Assembly (NCBI RefSeq): GCF_023638055.1
Contig: NZ_JAKRVY010000002.1
Location: 372,001-436,000 of the forward strand
Direction of reading: 5' to 3'
Origin: Natranaeroarchaeum aerophilus
GTDB lineage: Archaea > Halobacteriota > Halobacteria > Halobacteriales > Natronoarchaeaceae
Length of the DNA stretch: 64,000 nucleotides
Part shown: positions 43,709 through 52,443 of the stretch, in pieces
How the letters are laid out: each line of letters starts with the position of its first letter
How positions within the stretch are numbered: the stretch's first letter is position 1
Translations under genes and position numbers: made by a program
The notes under the pieces: model-generated
What the model was told of the DNA's origin: nothing
The model's input: the letters and a program-made list of their open reading frames with translations, nothing else
Database searches by the model: none

Positions 43709-45717
43709 ACTTCGATCGATACAGCGCACAGCGCGAGGCGGAGAAACTGCAAGCACCAGTCGAGGAGGCCCGAAAGCTGGCCGAACGGCTCGGCCTCGAA
43801 CCCTACCCGGTCAACTACTGGATCGTCGACTACGACGAGATGAACGAGCTGATCGCCTACGGCGGGTTCCAGCAGCGCTATCCGCACTGGCGCTGGGGGA
43901 TGCAGTACGACCGCCAGCAAAAGCAGGGCCAGTATATGGGCGGGAAGGCTTTCGAGATCGTCAACAACGACAATCCCTCTCACGCCTTCCTGCAGGAGTC
44001 GAACGAACTGGCCGACCAGAAAGCGGTGATCACGCACGTCGAGGCCCACGCCGACTTCTTCGCCAACAACCAGTGGTTCGGTCTCTTCACCGACGGGCGA
44101 AGCGACGATACAGTCGAGGCGGCTGCCATGCTCGAACGCCATGCGCGACAGATCCGCGAGTATATGGAGGACCCCGAAATCGACCGAGCCGACGTGGAGC
44201 GCTGGATCGATCACGTGCTCACGCTGGAGGATACCATCGACCAGCATCAGGCGTTCTCGGCGACACGACCGGGCGAACCAGAGGTCGACACTGACGACGT
44301 CGAAGCCGACCTCGCGGAACAGCTCGCAGAGCTGGAGCTGAGCGACGAAGTTCGCGAGGAGGTGTTCACCGAGGAGTGGCTCGAAGGACAGGCCGACGAC
44401 GAGACGGTCACCGACCCCACGACACCCGAAAAAGACGTCATCGCCTTCCTCGGCGAGCATGGCAAGCAGTTCGATGCCGACGCCGGGAAGGCCCGCGAGT
44501 ACGAGCCCTGGCAACGCGACGTCCTGGAGATGCTGCGCACCGAATCGTACTACTTCGCGGGGCAAAAAATGACAAAAATAATGAATGAGGGCTGGGCCAG
44601 TTACTGGGAATCCGTCATGATGGCTGGCGAGAACTTCGCCGAGGCCGACGAGTTCCTCACCTACGCCGATCACATGGCGCGCGTCCTCGGTTCGCCCGGC
44701 CTGAATCCCTACAAGCTGGGCCTCGAACTCTGGCAGTACGCCGAGAACACGGCCAACCGGCGGGAGGTCCTGGACAAACTCCTGCGCGTCGATGGAATCT
44801 CGTGGCGGAACCTGACGGAATCCGTCGACTTCGACGCCGTGCTGGAGACCATCGAACCGCCGTCTGCGCTGAAACTGATCACAGACGACCGGCTCGATGC
44901 GGTCGCCGACCTGGCCGACGAATATGTCGATCGTGAGAACCTCCAGCGCGCCCGTGACGGCGATATTGACGTCGATCGCTATCCCTGGAAAGTGCTCACC
45001 TACGAGGGGCTGGCGCGGCGACACTTCTCGTTGATCAAACCCCAGAACCGCAGTTTTCTGCCGAACGTGAGCCAGTCCGAACTTGAACGGCTTGGTCGCT
45101 ATCTCTTCGATGACGCGATCTACGACAGCGTGGAGGAGGCTCTGGAGGATGTCGACTACACGACCGGCTGGGACCGGATGCGCGAGATCCGCGAGAGCCA
45201 CAACGACGTCACCTTCCTCGACGAGTTCCTCACCGATGAGTTCGTCGAGGAGGGCGAGTATTTCACCTACGAACACTCCCACGCGACTGGTCAGCCACGC
45301 GTCGCCAGCCGGGAGGCTGCGGACGTCAAAAAGAAGCTCCTGCTGCGCTTTACGAACTTCGGGAAGCCCACGATTGTCGTCAGGGACGGCAACTACAACA
45401 ACCGCAACGAGCTACTGCTTGCTCACCGGTACAACGGCGTCATGCTCGACACCGAGCAGGCAAAGCGCACGCTCGAACGCGTCTTCGAGCTCTGGGGTCG
45501 GCCCGTCAACCTCGTGACGATCGTCAAGCGGATCGACGATCACGACCGCGAGGTGGCGCGTCGTCGCAACGAGGAGCCCGAACCAACCGAGCAGGGAGCA
45601 CTGATCCGGTACGACGGCGAGACGTTCGACGAACGCTCGCTACCGTGGGAGGACGTCGAGGATATCGCCGCCAGTGATATCGACTACGATACGAAACCCG
45701 ACGACTGGCTGGCATAA
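43705..45717 (+). CDS. SpoVR family protein
   Basis: The 670-residue protein starts [27 protein letters not shown] and contains [33 protein letters not shown] and [19 protein letters not shown], which are SpoVR hallmarks. Bacterial SpoVR/YcgB acts in spore cortex formation or stationary-phase stress; the archaeal role is unknown. It is longer than the roughly 500-residue bacterial proteins, with an acidic insert near 185-245. It is the last gene of the prkA operon (ATGA overlap with the VWA gene). Confidence 0.94.
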   Translation: MNFDRYSAQREAEKLQAPVEEARKLAERLGLEPYPVNYWIVDYDEMNELIAYGGFQQRYPHWRWGMQYDRQQKQGQYMGGKAFEIVNNDNPSHAFLQESNELADQKAVITHVEAHADFFANNQWFGLFTDGRSDDTVEAAAMLERHARQIREYMEDPEIDRADVERWIDHVLTLEDTIDQHQAFSATRPGEPEVDTDDVEADLAEQLAELELSDEVREEVFTEEWLEGQADDETVTDPTTPEKDVIAFLGEHGKQFDADAGKAREYEPWQRDVLEMLRTESYYFAGQKMTKIMNEGWASYWESVMMAGENFAEADEFLTYADHMARVLGSPGLNPYKLGLELWQYAENTANRREVLDKLLRVDGISWRNLTESVDFDAVLETIEPPSALKLITDDRLDAVADLADEYVDRENLQRARDGDIDVDRYPWKVLTYEGLARRHFSLIKPQNRSFLPNVSQSELERLGRYLFDDAIYDSVEEALEDVDYTTGWDRMREIRESHNDVTFLDEFLTDEFVEEGEYFTYEHSHATGQPRVASREAADVKKKLLLRFTNFGKPTIVVRDGNYNNRNELLLAHRYNGVMLDTEQAKRTLERVFELWGRPVNLVTIVKRIDDHDREVARRRNEEPEPTEQGALIRYDGETFDERSLPWEDVEDIAASDIDYDTKPDDWLA

Positions 45718-45759
45718 TTGGTCGGTGTCCCGTCTCGGCGTCTGGCGGGAGCGCCGCCC

Positions 45760-46017
45760 TCAGGCCAGTTCGGCGGCCCGATCCCGGAGCGACGATTCTA
45801 CGGTTCTATCCTCGGTGATCGATTCGAGTTCGGCCGTCGCCGAACAGCGGCCAAGGCCTTCGAGAGCGTGGCGACGGAGGTCGCCGACGAGGCCGCCGGT
45901 CCGGACCAGTACGCCGAGGTTCGTCGCGTCCCGTTTTTCGACGAGTCTGTCGATCGCTTCGCGTCGGCTATCCTTCGATACGTTCCGTTTTACTGCGGTC
46001 TGAAAGTCTGAAGACAT
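45760..46017 (-). CDS. Small HEAT-repeat-like protein
   Basis: The 85-residue protein (MSSDFQTAVKRNVSKDSRREAIDRLVEKRDATNLGVL, then LVGDLRRHALEGLGRCSATAELESI) forms two HEAT-like helical hairpins. It starts 5 bp after the COG0523 GTPase gene ends on the same strand, so it probably shares its transcript and could be a partner that docks the chaperone to a client. The ATG at 46015-46017 was preferred over a TTG three codons upstream. It converges on spoVR with a 42-bp gap. Confidence 0.78.
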   Translation of the reverse strand: MSSDFQTAVKRNVSKDSRREAIDRLVEKRDATNLGVLVRTGGLVGDLRRHALEGLGRCSATAELESITEDRTVESSLRDRAAELA

Positions 46018-46022
46018 GTGTA

Positions 46023-47303
46023 TCAATCAGCAATACCGATCTCTTCGCCACCGTCGGTCGTTTCGTCCGATTCTTCCGTGTCGGTCGCTTCCCCGGTTTC
46101 GGGGGCCTCGAACGTCGGGAAGCGATCCTCGAAGGCGTCCCAGTCGGCCGCCATCTCCTCGTCGCTCAGCACGCTTTGCTCCAGATACGTCCGGAGTGCC
46201 TCGTGATCCATCTCGACGCCGATCAGTACCAGACGGGTGCCACGATCACCCCACTGGTCATCCCACTCGTCTTCGAGGCCGGGATGGGCCTCGAACTGCG
46301 CTTCCTGCTCTTCCGGTGGGAGACTCGCTACCCACCGACCGGCCGGTGCGACCCGGACCGACTGGCCCGCGACGTGGAGCATGATCGCGTTGTCCTCCCG
46401 ACCGGCGAGCCAGAAGTGACCCTTCGAGCGGACGACTTCGTCGGGGAACGAGTCAAGCAGCTCGGCAAACCGTTCGGGGTGGAACGGTCGGTCGGCCTCG
46501 AACACGAAGGAAGTAACGCCGTGTTCTTCCTCCGCGGACTCGTGTGGCTGTTGTAGCTCCTGCATCCAGCCAGCCGAGGCGCGTGCTTCCTCGAAGTCGA
46601 AGCGCTCGGTCTCGACGATGTCGTCGACGTCGACCCGGCCGTGAGTCGTCCGCAGGATCTCGGCGCGGGGCTGGAGGACTTCGAGCGTCGCTTCGATCTC
46701 CTCGAGCGTCGCTTCGTCGACGAGATCGCACTTGTTCAACAGGAGGACGTCACAGAACTCCACCTGTTCGACGAGCAGATCGCCGAGATGTTTCTCGGTG
46801 CCGTCGTCGTCGAGGACCTCGTCGGATTGCATCGCCTCGTGGAACTGGTGGGCGTCGACGACGGTGACCGTCGTATCGAGGTGACAGCCCGACAGCGGCT
46901 CGATACCGGTTTCTTCGTAGAACTCGGTCGGATCGAGATCGGACTGGTCAAAGCCCATCGTCAACGTCTGTGCGACAGGGAGTGGCTCGGCGACGCCGGT
47001 CGACTCGACGACGATGGCGTCGAACTCGCCCGCCTCGGTGAGCCTGTCGACCGCTTCGAGCAGATCGCCGCGAAGCTCACAGCAGATGCAGCCGTCGTCC
47101 AGTTCGACTAGCTCTTCCTCCTCGTCGGAGATGTCCGAGGATTCAGCGACCAGATCCGCATCGACGTTGACCTTGCCCATGTCGTTGACGAGGACCGCTA
47201 GCTCGCGGTCGCCACTCTGTGCAAGGATGTGGTTGAGTGTGGTGGTCTTTCCGGCACCTAGCATACCGGACAGTACCGTCACGGGAGTCGTCTCTTCGCT
47301 CAT
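46023..47303 (-). CDS. COG0523 metallochaperone GTPase (CobW/ZNG1 type)
   Basis: COG0523 GTPases deliver metal, often zinc under limitation, to client enzymes. The 426-residue protein has Walker A GMLGAGKTTTLNHI (13-26), the metal-binding GCICC motif (about 71-75), NKCDLVD as guanine-specificity element and a C-terminal CobW domain with FAELLDSFPDEVVRSKGHFWLAG. An acidic tail follows. The dyad site C and a TATA box at 47328-47338 precede it and are shared with the divergent FAD gene. Confidence 0.93.
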   Translation of the reverse strand: MSEETTPVTVLSGMLGAGKTTTLNHILAQSGDRELAVLVNDMGKVNVDADLVAESSDISDEEEELVELDDGCICCELRGDLLEAVDRLTEAGEFDAIVVESTGVAEPLPVAQTLTMGFDQSDLDPTEFYEETGIEPLSGCHLDTTVTVVDAHQFHEAMQSDEVLDDDGTEKHLGDLLVEQVEFCDVLLLNKCDLVDEATLEEIEATLEVLQPRAEILRTTHGRVDVDDIVETERFDFEEARASAGWMQELQQPHESAEEEHGVTSFVFEADRPFHPERFAELLDSFPDEVVRSKGHFWLAGREDNAIMLHVAGQSVRVAPAGRWVASLPPEEQEAQFEAHPGLEDEWDDQWGDRGTRLVLIGVEMDHEALRTYLEQSVLSDEEMAADWDAFEDRFPTFEAPETGEATDTEESDETTDGGEEIGIAD

Positions 47304-47336
47304 TCATTAACAACCTATGGCTTGGTCATAATATAA

Positions 47337-47367
47337 GTTATTATCTAAGTCACAGTTCTTATTAATC
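47337..47367. promoter_or_regulatory. Putative metal-regulon operator, site C (divergent)
   Basis: GTTATTAT-N14-TTATTAATC spans 31 bp, and 23 positions match site B. It lies 33 nt from the COG0523 ATG and 31 nt from the GTG of the divergent FAD gene, nearly midway between them, so a single site could control both directions. Confidence 0.62.
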
Positions 47368-47398
47368 TCTGGGGCATCGATCTCGGTACCGATCACTC

Positions 47399-48640
47399 GT
47401 GAGCAACGACACACACAGTCCAGAGCGGTTCGGGTGTGCTATCATCGGTGGCGGGATCCACGGGACGTATCTCGCGAACCGGCTAGTAGAGGACACCCAG
47501 TTTGGCCCAGCGGATATCGCCATCTTCGACCCACACGAGCAACTGCTGGAATCGTTCCGTCGGAAGGCCCAGCGGTGCGGGATGGAGACACTCAGATCTA
47601 CGTTCGTCCACCACGTCGGGGCGGAGGCGTTCGGCCTCGAACGGTTCGCAGACGAATACGATCGCAGGGACGAACTCGTCTCGACGATCGATTACCCGGC
47701 CCGGCCCTCGCTGTCCCTGTTTCTGGACTACGCCGACGAGATTATCGCGACCAGCGGTCTCGATAGCTGCCATCGCCGGACACACGTCGAGGCGATCCGC
47801 CCGACAGACAGGGATCGTCTCGCACTGGAGACGGTGGAGGGACGCGCGATCGCCGACACCTGCGTCCTCGCGATGGGACACGGAGGTCGCCACACCCGGC
47901 CGGACTGGGCACAGGGAATCGACGACGTGGTCCACGTCTGGGGCGAGTTTGATCCCGCGAGAACCGTCGACCGGACGCTGATCGTCGGTGGCGGGATCAC
48001 TGCCGGCCAGCTCGCCTGCACGCTGAGCGAGTCGGAAACGGTCGGGCTGGTCAGCCGACACCCGCTCGACTGGGAGGTCTCGGAAGCCGCGCCGCCGTGG
48101 ATCAACTGGTCACGAATCGAATCGGAGCTGCACACGCATCCGCCGGGATCGAAAGCGCGACTGGAGGTAGCGAGGGACGCGCGCAACGACGCGTCGATGC
48201 CGCCGTACCTGTACGCGGAACTGGACGAGCGGATCGACGAGGGTGCGCTGGTCATCGAGAGCGGCGACATCGAGACGGTTGAACGTCAAGACGACGGGAT
48301 TGCGCTGTCGATCCGCCACGTCAGGGACCTAGTCGGCGACCGGGTAGTCCTCGCGACAGGCTTCGAGCCGGTGTTCGAGCATCCGTTCGTCGACCGGGTC
48401 GCCCAGGAGTGCTCGCTCGCACGCGGATACGACGGAATGCCACTCCTCGATGACGAGACGCTCGCGTGGCGACACGATCAGGGGCAGCTATCGAACCTGT
48501 TCGTCACCGGCGCGCTGGCCCTCGGTACTGTCGGTCCCTATGCACCAAACATCCCGGGCGCACGGCGGGCGGCAGACCGGATCGTTCCGTCGATAGCGAC
48601 CCAGCTAGAGCGTGCTGACCTCGCAGCGATGGGGCCCTGA
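47399..48640 (+). CDS. FAD/NAD(P)-binding oxidoreductase, paralogue 1
   Basis: The 413-residue protein has an FAD Rossmann motif IIGGGIHGTYLANRL at the N-terminus and a second dinucleotide motif LIVGGGITAGQLA near residue 200. The GYDGMPLLDDETLAWR region matches the neighbouring paralogue. It resembles uncharacterised FAD proteins distantly like ornithine/lysine N-hydroxylases, so a role in metallophore chemistry is one possibility. No reaction can be assigned. It starts with GTG and faces the COG0523 gene across site C. Confidence 0.86.
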   Translation: MSNDTHSPERFGCAIIGGGIHGTYLANRLVEDTQFGPADIAIFDPHEQLLESFRRKAQRCGMETLRSTFVHHVGAEAFGLERFADEYDRRDELVSTIDYPARPSLSLFLDYADEIIATSGLDSCHRRTHVEAIRPTDRDRLALETVEGRAIADTCVLAMGHGGRHTRPDWAQGIDDVVHVWGEFDPARTVDRTLIVGGGITAGQLACTLSESETVGLVSRHPLDWEVSEAAPPWINWSRIESELHTHPPGSKARLEVARDARNDASMPPYLYAELDERIDEGALVIESGDIETVERQDDGIALSIRHVRDLVGDRVVLATGFEPVFEHPFVDRVAQECSLARGYDGMPLLDDETLAWRHDQGQLSNLFVTGALALGTVGPYAPNIPGARRAADRIVPSIATQLERADLAAMGP

Positions 48641-48659
48641 ACGTCTGGGAGAGGGTACT

Positions 48660-49922
48660 CTACGCTGGCACCATTGCTTCCTTCTGGGCGGTCAGGTGGT
48701 CGACGATCAGGTCACCCGCCCGTCGCGCGCCGATCACGTTGCGAGCGAATGGGCCAAGCACCTGCTCCGTGGCGGCTCCGGAGACGAGTACCCGCGAGGG
48801 GCTCCCGTCCTCGCATCGCCAGCACAGCGTCTCGTCGTCGAGAACCGGTGCGCCGCGATAACCAGACGCCAGTGACGTCTCACGGAACGAGCGGAACAGG
48901 CTGGCACTGTAGGGATTCCCAAAGCCAGTTGAACAGATCATCCGGTCGAGACACACCGCAGTCCCGTCCTCGCAGGTGACGACGACGGTCCCGCCCGCCT
49001 CGTTGGCGACCGTAATCTCCGATCGTTCGAGGGATATGCCGTCCCCCTGCAATGTCTCGCGCAATCGGTCGAAGGCGTATGGCGGGATCGCGCCGTCGTT
49101 TCGCGCCTGCTCGACGCGCTGCTGGCGTTCCTGCGAGGCGGGAGGCAGATCGTGGAGTTCCTCCACGACGCTGGAAAAATGCATCCACTCGGTGCCCGCC
49201 TCTAGCGACTCGACGCGGAACGGACTGCGCGCGAACAGCGTCACGGTTCTGGACGGACGCGCAATTGTCACTGCTAACTGTGCAGCCGTGATGCCACCGC
49301 CAACGATGCCGACGTGTTCGGTCTCGCCGATCACTTCCCGGTCGAACGACGGATCCCAGACGTGTGTGACCGGGGCGTCCTCCGGAAGCGTGCCAGCCCA
49401 CTCGGGGAGCGACGTCGCGCCGCCGTAGCCGGTCGCCAGGAGACACCAGTCGGATTCGATCCGCCCCGTGGTCGTCTCCACGGCAACCCCCGTGCGCTGC
49501 TCTCTGATCCCGGTTGCCCTGCCCTCGACGATGGACGAATCCAGATCGTACCGGTCGACGACCCACGCCGCGTGATCGAAAAAGAGGTCGGTCGTCGGCC
49601 GGTCACCGCCAACCCTGCTCGGATGCAGTTCGTCGTCACGCCCCCGCCCGCGTGCGAAATCACGCAGCGAAAACGGATCGCGAGCCACGTGGTGGACAAA
49701 GGGTGACCTGAGCGTCTCGACGCCACACTGCCGACACTTCCGACGAAACCCGCCGAGCAATCCGTCGGGTTCGACGATTCGCAGGTCCTCGTGCTCGACG
49801 ACATTCGCGTCGAGCAGCCGGATCGCGAGGTGGACGCCGTGGACGCCGCCGCCGATGATCGTCACGCGTGGACTGCTCCGTACGTCCGATCGATTGCTCC
49901 CTTGCATCGGTCGCTCGGTCAT
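48660..49922 (-). CDS. FAD/NAD(P)-binding oxidoreductase, paralogue 2
   Basis: The 420-residue protein shares the layout and many signatures of the convergent paralogue: TIIGGGVHGVHLAIRL, RQCGVETLRSPFVHHV, VGGGITAAQLA, ARNDGAIPPYAF and GYRGAPVLDDETLCWR. The pair share the tail PF/YAxNxxGARRA. The ATG at 49922 lies just after site D; an internal ATG at 49907 is also possible. The two paralogues are tail-to-tail with a 19-bp gap, most likely an inverted duplication. The reaction is unknown. Confidence 0.86.
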   Translation of the reverse strand: MTERPMQGSNRSDVRSSPRVTIIGGGVHGVHLAIRLLDANVVEHEDLRIVEPDGLLGGFRRKCRQCGVETLRSPFVHHVARDPFSLRDFARGRGRDDELHPSRVGGDRPTTDLFFDHAAWVVDRYDLDSSIVEGRATGIREQRTGVAVETTTGRIESDWCLLATGYGGATSLPEWAGTLPEDAPVTHVWDPSFDREVIGETEHVGIVGGGITAAQLAVTIARPSRTVTLFARSPFRVESLEAGTEWMHFSSVVEELHDLPPASQERQQRVEQARNDGAIPPYAFDRLRETLQGDGISLERSEITVANEAGGTVVVTCEDGTAVCLDRMICSTGFGNPYSASLFRSFRETSLASGYRGAPVLDDETLCWRCEDGSPSRVLVSGAATEQVLGPFARNVIGARRAGDLIVDHLTAQKEAMVPA

Positions 49923-49926
49923 CTCC

Positions 49927-49957
49927 TGTTAATAAAATGTTCGAGTATATTAATAAC
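49927..49957. promoter_or_regulatory. Putative metal-regulon operator, site D
   Basis: On the minus strand this reads GTTATTAA-N14-TTATTAACA, the same two half-sites and 31-bp span as sites A-C but less conserved inside. It overlaps the TATA-like TTAATATA of paralogue 2, whose ATG follows by 4 bp. It is the weakest of the four matches. Confidence 0.48.
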
Positions 49958-50055
49958 TTCTGGACCGGGGGCGTCTGCAGTCGATAGTTCCCCGCCAGCG
50001 TACAGGACGATTCGGCCCCGACTAGCCTTTTACAGGCTGAACCCAAAGAGCGGGT

Positions 50056-51207
50056 ATGGCTGCATCACTCACCGCGGAGGAATTTCGCGATCTACAGGAC
50101 CGGGGAGAGTCGTACGCGCTCGTCGATACCCGTCCAGCAGAGAGCTTCGAGTCGTGGCATATCGAGGGGGCGATCAACTACACGTACAAGCCCCACCACG
50201 AGTTCGACGTCGAGGACTTTCGGGCGGAGACGGGACTGGAACCGGCCGATCGAATCCTCACGATCTGTGCGAAAGGCAAATCATCGTTCGACATCGTTGA
50301 CGAACTGGCCGCGGCGGGCTACGACGACGTCACGGTGATCGAGGACGGCATGCGTGCCTGGAGCCGGGTGTACGACGTGACGACTGTCCCAACCGAGAGC
50401 GACGGAATCGAACTCCTGCAGGTCCAGCGCCGCGCGAAGGGCTGTCTCGGCTACATTGTCGGCTGTACGGAGACGGGACGGGCGGCCGTGATCGACGCGA
50501 CCCGACACGTCGAGGAGTTTATCGAGGCTGCCGGGTCGGCGGGCTACGAGATTGCCACCGTCTTCGACACCCACGTCCACGCCGACCACATCTCCGGCGG
50601 TCGGAAGCTTGCGGACCAGCTAGACCTTCCCTACTATCTCGGCGAGGACGCCACAGACCGCGGCGTCGCTTACGAGTACGAACCGCTGGCGCGAAACGAG
50701 GTCGTCACCGTCGGCGAGGTTGCTGTCAAGGCGCTCGCCACGCCCGGCCACACCTCCGAGATGGTTAGCTACCTGCTCGACGGCGAGGCAGTCGCGACCG
50801 GTGACACACTCTTTGTCGACTCGGTGGGACGCACCGAACTCCAGTTCGGCGACGCGGAGGCCGCGGAGGGTGCCGACCAGCTCTACGACTCCCTGCACGG
50901 GACGCTGCTTGCGTTGCCCGAGGGCGTGACCGTCCTGCCGGGTCATTTCGCCGTCAGCGATGCGGGCGAAACCGGCGAGCTGACCCGTGGTGAGCCGATC
51001 GTCGACTCGGTCGGGACGATCCGAACGACTGTCGATCTACTCGGTCGTCCGCGGGACGCGTTCGTCCAGCACGTCACCGAGCACCGCCCCGAGAAGCCGC
51101 CGAACTACGAGCGGATCATCGGCCTCAATACGGGCCGCAAAGCGGTCGACGACGAGACCGAGGCGATCGAGCTCGAACTCGGACCGAACCGCTGTGCAGC
51201 AGAGTGA
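50056..51207 (+). CDS. Rhodanese-metallo-beta-lactamase fusion (persulfide dioxygenase-like)
   Basis: Residues 1-110 form a rhodanese domain with the active Cys in TICAKGKSSFD. The rest is a metallo-beta-lactamase domain with THVHADHISGG, ATPGHTSEMVSYL and GDTLFVDSVGRTEL. ETHE1-type enzymes oxidise thiol persulfides to sulfite, and rhodanese fusions couple this to thiosulfate formation. In haloarchaea the thiol could be gamma-glutamylcysteine. The order here is rhodanese first. It is 383 residues, cytosolic, and followed by yjbQ after 7 bp. Confidence 0.9.
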   Translation: MAASLTAEEFRDLQDRGESYALVDTRPAESFESWHIEGAINYTYKPHHEFDVEDFRAETGLEPADRILTICAKGKSSFDIVDELAAAGYDDVTVIEDGMRAWSRVYDVTTVPTESDGIELLQVQRRAKGCLGYIVGCTETGRAAVIDATRHVEEFIEAAGSAGYEIATVFDTHVHADHISGGRKLADQLDLPYYLGEDATDRGVAYEYEPLARNEVVTVGEVAVKALATPGHTSEMVSYLLDGEAVATGDTLFVDSVGRTELQFGDAEAAEGADQLYDSLHGTLLALPEGVTVLPGHFAVSDAGETGELTRGEPIVDSVGTIRTTVDLLGRPRDAFVQHVTEHRPEKPPNYERIIGLNTGRKAVDDETEAIELELGPNRCAAE

Positions 51208-51214
51208 TCGTGTG

Positions 51215-51616
51215 ATGACGACCAGTCAGCAGTTCACCGTCTCGACCGACGCACGGCTCGATATAATCGACGTGACAGACCGTGTCGAACGCGCGATTCC
51301 GGACGACGTCGAGCAGGGGCTCTGTACTGTTTTTGTCCAGCATACGACCGCTGCGGTCGTGATCAACGAGGCCGAGCCGCGGCTACTTGACGACATCGAA
51401 GAGTTCCTTGCCGACCTCGTCCCCGACGAGGGCCATCGTCACGACGATCTGGACGGGAACGCCGACTCGCATCTCCGGACCGCGTTGCTGGGGCCGAGCG
51501 AAACGATCCCGATTCGGGACGGCGATCTCGGCACCGGCACCTGGCAGTCCGTCCTGCTGGTCGAGTGTGACGGCCCGCGGTCGAGAACAGTCTCGGTGAC
51601 GGTCGTCGGGGAATAG
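51215..51616 (+). CDS. YjbQ family protein (UPF0047)
   Basis: The 133-residue protein has the YjbQ pattern CTVFVQHTTAAVVINEAEPRLLDDIEEFL, GHRHDDLDGNADSHLRTALLG and GTWQSVLLVECDGPR. The family is annotated as secondary thiamine-phosphate synthase from genetic suppression, with uncertain physiological role. The ATG at 51215 lies 7 bp after the rhodanese-MBL gene, so both likely share a transcript. Confidence 0.93.
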   Translation: MTTSQQFTVSTDARLDIIDVTDRVERAIPDDVEQGLCTVFVQHTTAAVVINEAEPRLLDDIEEFLADLVPDEGHRHDDLDGNADSHLRTALLGPSETIPIRDGDLGTGTWQSVLLVECDGPRSRTVSVTVVGE

Positions 51617-51617
51617 T

Positions 51618-51800
51618 TCAGGATTCCGTCCTACCGTCAGCGACGATCAGCCGCTCCAGCGCGTCCGAGCCGATCGGCGCGACTACGATCGGCGTCACTA
51701 TGGACGCACCATCGACGTACGCCACGACCCCGAGGCCGATGGCGAGGAGACAGAGGCTCCCGGTACGGCCACCGACTGCTGGGCCGGACCTGTTGCTCAC
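51618..51800 (-). CDS. Small membrane protein coupled to the upstream gene
   Basis: A 60-residue protein beginning (GTG) MSNRSGPAVGGRTGSLCLLA holds one hydrophobic stretch and a possible second (ASIVTPIVVAPIG). Its GTG overlaps the TGA of the next gene upstream (GTGA), a strong sign of translational coupling. No function is known. The longer open frame on the same strand upstream of 51800 is arginine-rich and not real. Confidence 0.6.
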   Translation of the reverse strand: MSNRSGPAVGGRTGSLCLLAIGLGVVAYVDGASIVTPIVVAPIGSDALERLIVADGRTES

Positions 51801-52171
51801 GCGAATCCCACGACCAGCACGGTCGTGTTCCACGCGACGACGACGACGCCGAGGACGGCGAGGGTCACCGGGACGACGAGCCGGTGTACCGGTCGGAGTC
51901 GGCGGGCGATCAGGATAAAACCGGCCAGTACCAGGGCTTTCCAGACGGTGAGGACGACCGCCGCACCGACCAGTCCGGGGGCGGCGTCGACGAGCGCAGC
52001 AGGAAGCGGGTTCCCTTCCGTCGCGCCGAGCCACAGGCCGACGACGGTCGATACGAGATCGCCGACGCCGTAGAACGCAATCGCAAGCATCCACAGCGTG
52101 TACTCCACCTCGTCGGCGTCGAGACTGGTCCACTCTGCATCGTTTCTGTGGATCGCGCTATCGACGGCCAC
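51797..52171 (-). CDS. Small integral membrane protein
   Basis: The 124-residue protein has four hydrophobic segments (EYTLWMLAIAFYGVGDLVSTV, VGAAVVLTVWKALVLAGFIL, then VPVTLAVLGVVVVAWNTTVLVV). The GTG start at 52169-52171 was chosen because a Shine-Dalgarno-like GGAGGTGG lies a few bases upstream; a longer reading starts with ATG at 52249. The aspartate in GVGDLVSTVVGL could be functional, as in DUF5658-like proteins, but the family is unconfirmed. Confidence 0.72.
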   Translation of the reverse strand: MAVDSAIHRNDAEWTSLDADEVEYTLWMLAIAFYGVGDLVSTVVGLWLGATEGNPLPAALVDAAPGLVGAAVVLTVWKALVLAGFILIARRLRPVHRLVVPVTLAVLGVVVVAWNTTVLVVGFA

Positions 52172-52443
52172 TGGACCACCTCCGTCCCGGCTGATTCGTC
52201 CGTCGCCAGCACCCGCTGTGCGAGGATCGTGTGACGGGCCGAGACGCAATCGTAAGCTGATTCGACGGAATCGCAGTGGGCATAGACGGGATCCGCCGTC
52301 GCGTGGACGGCTCGTCTCACCTCTCGACAGGGCTACCCTTTGCTATGGATCGGATACTGGCCCACAGGTCCGGCTTACTCCAGACTGACGAACGCTAGAT
52401 GATCCATATCATCCGAGAACAGGGGGTACGATATCGAGGAGCG

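Noticed and set aside
43639-45282. 547-residue open frame opposite the spoVR gene
   Set aside because: It is antisense to a protein with strong SpoVR motifs. GC-rich haloarchaeal codon use creates long open frames on the complementary strand.
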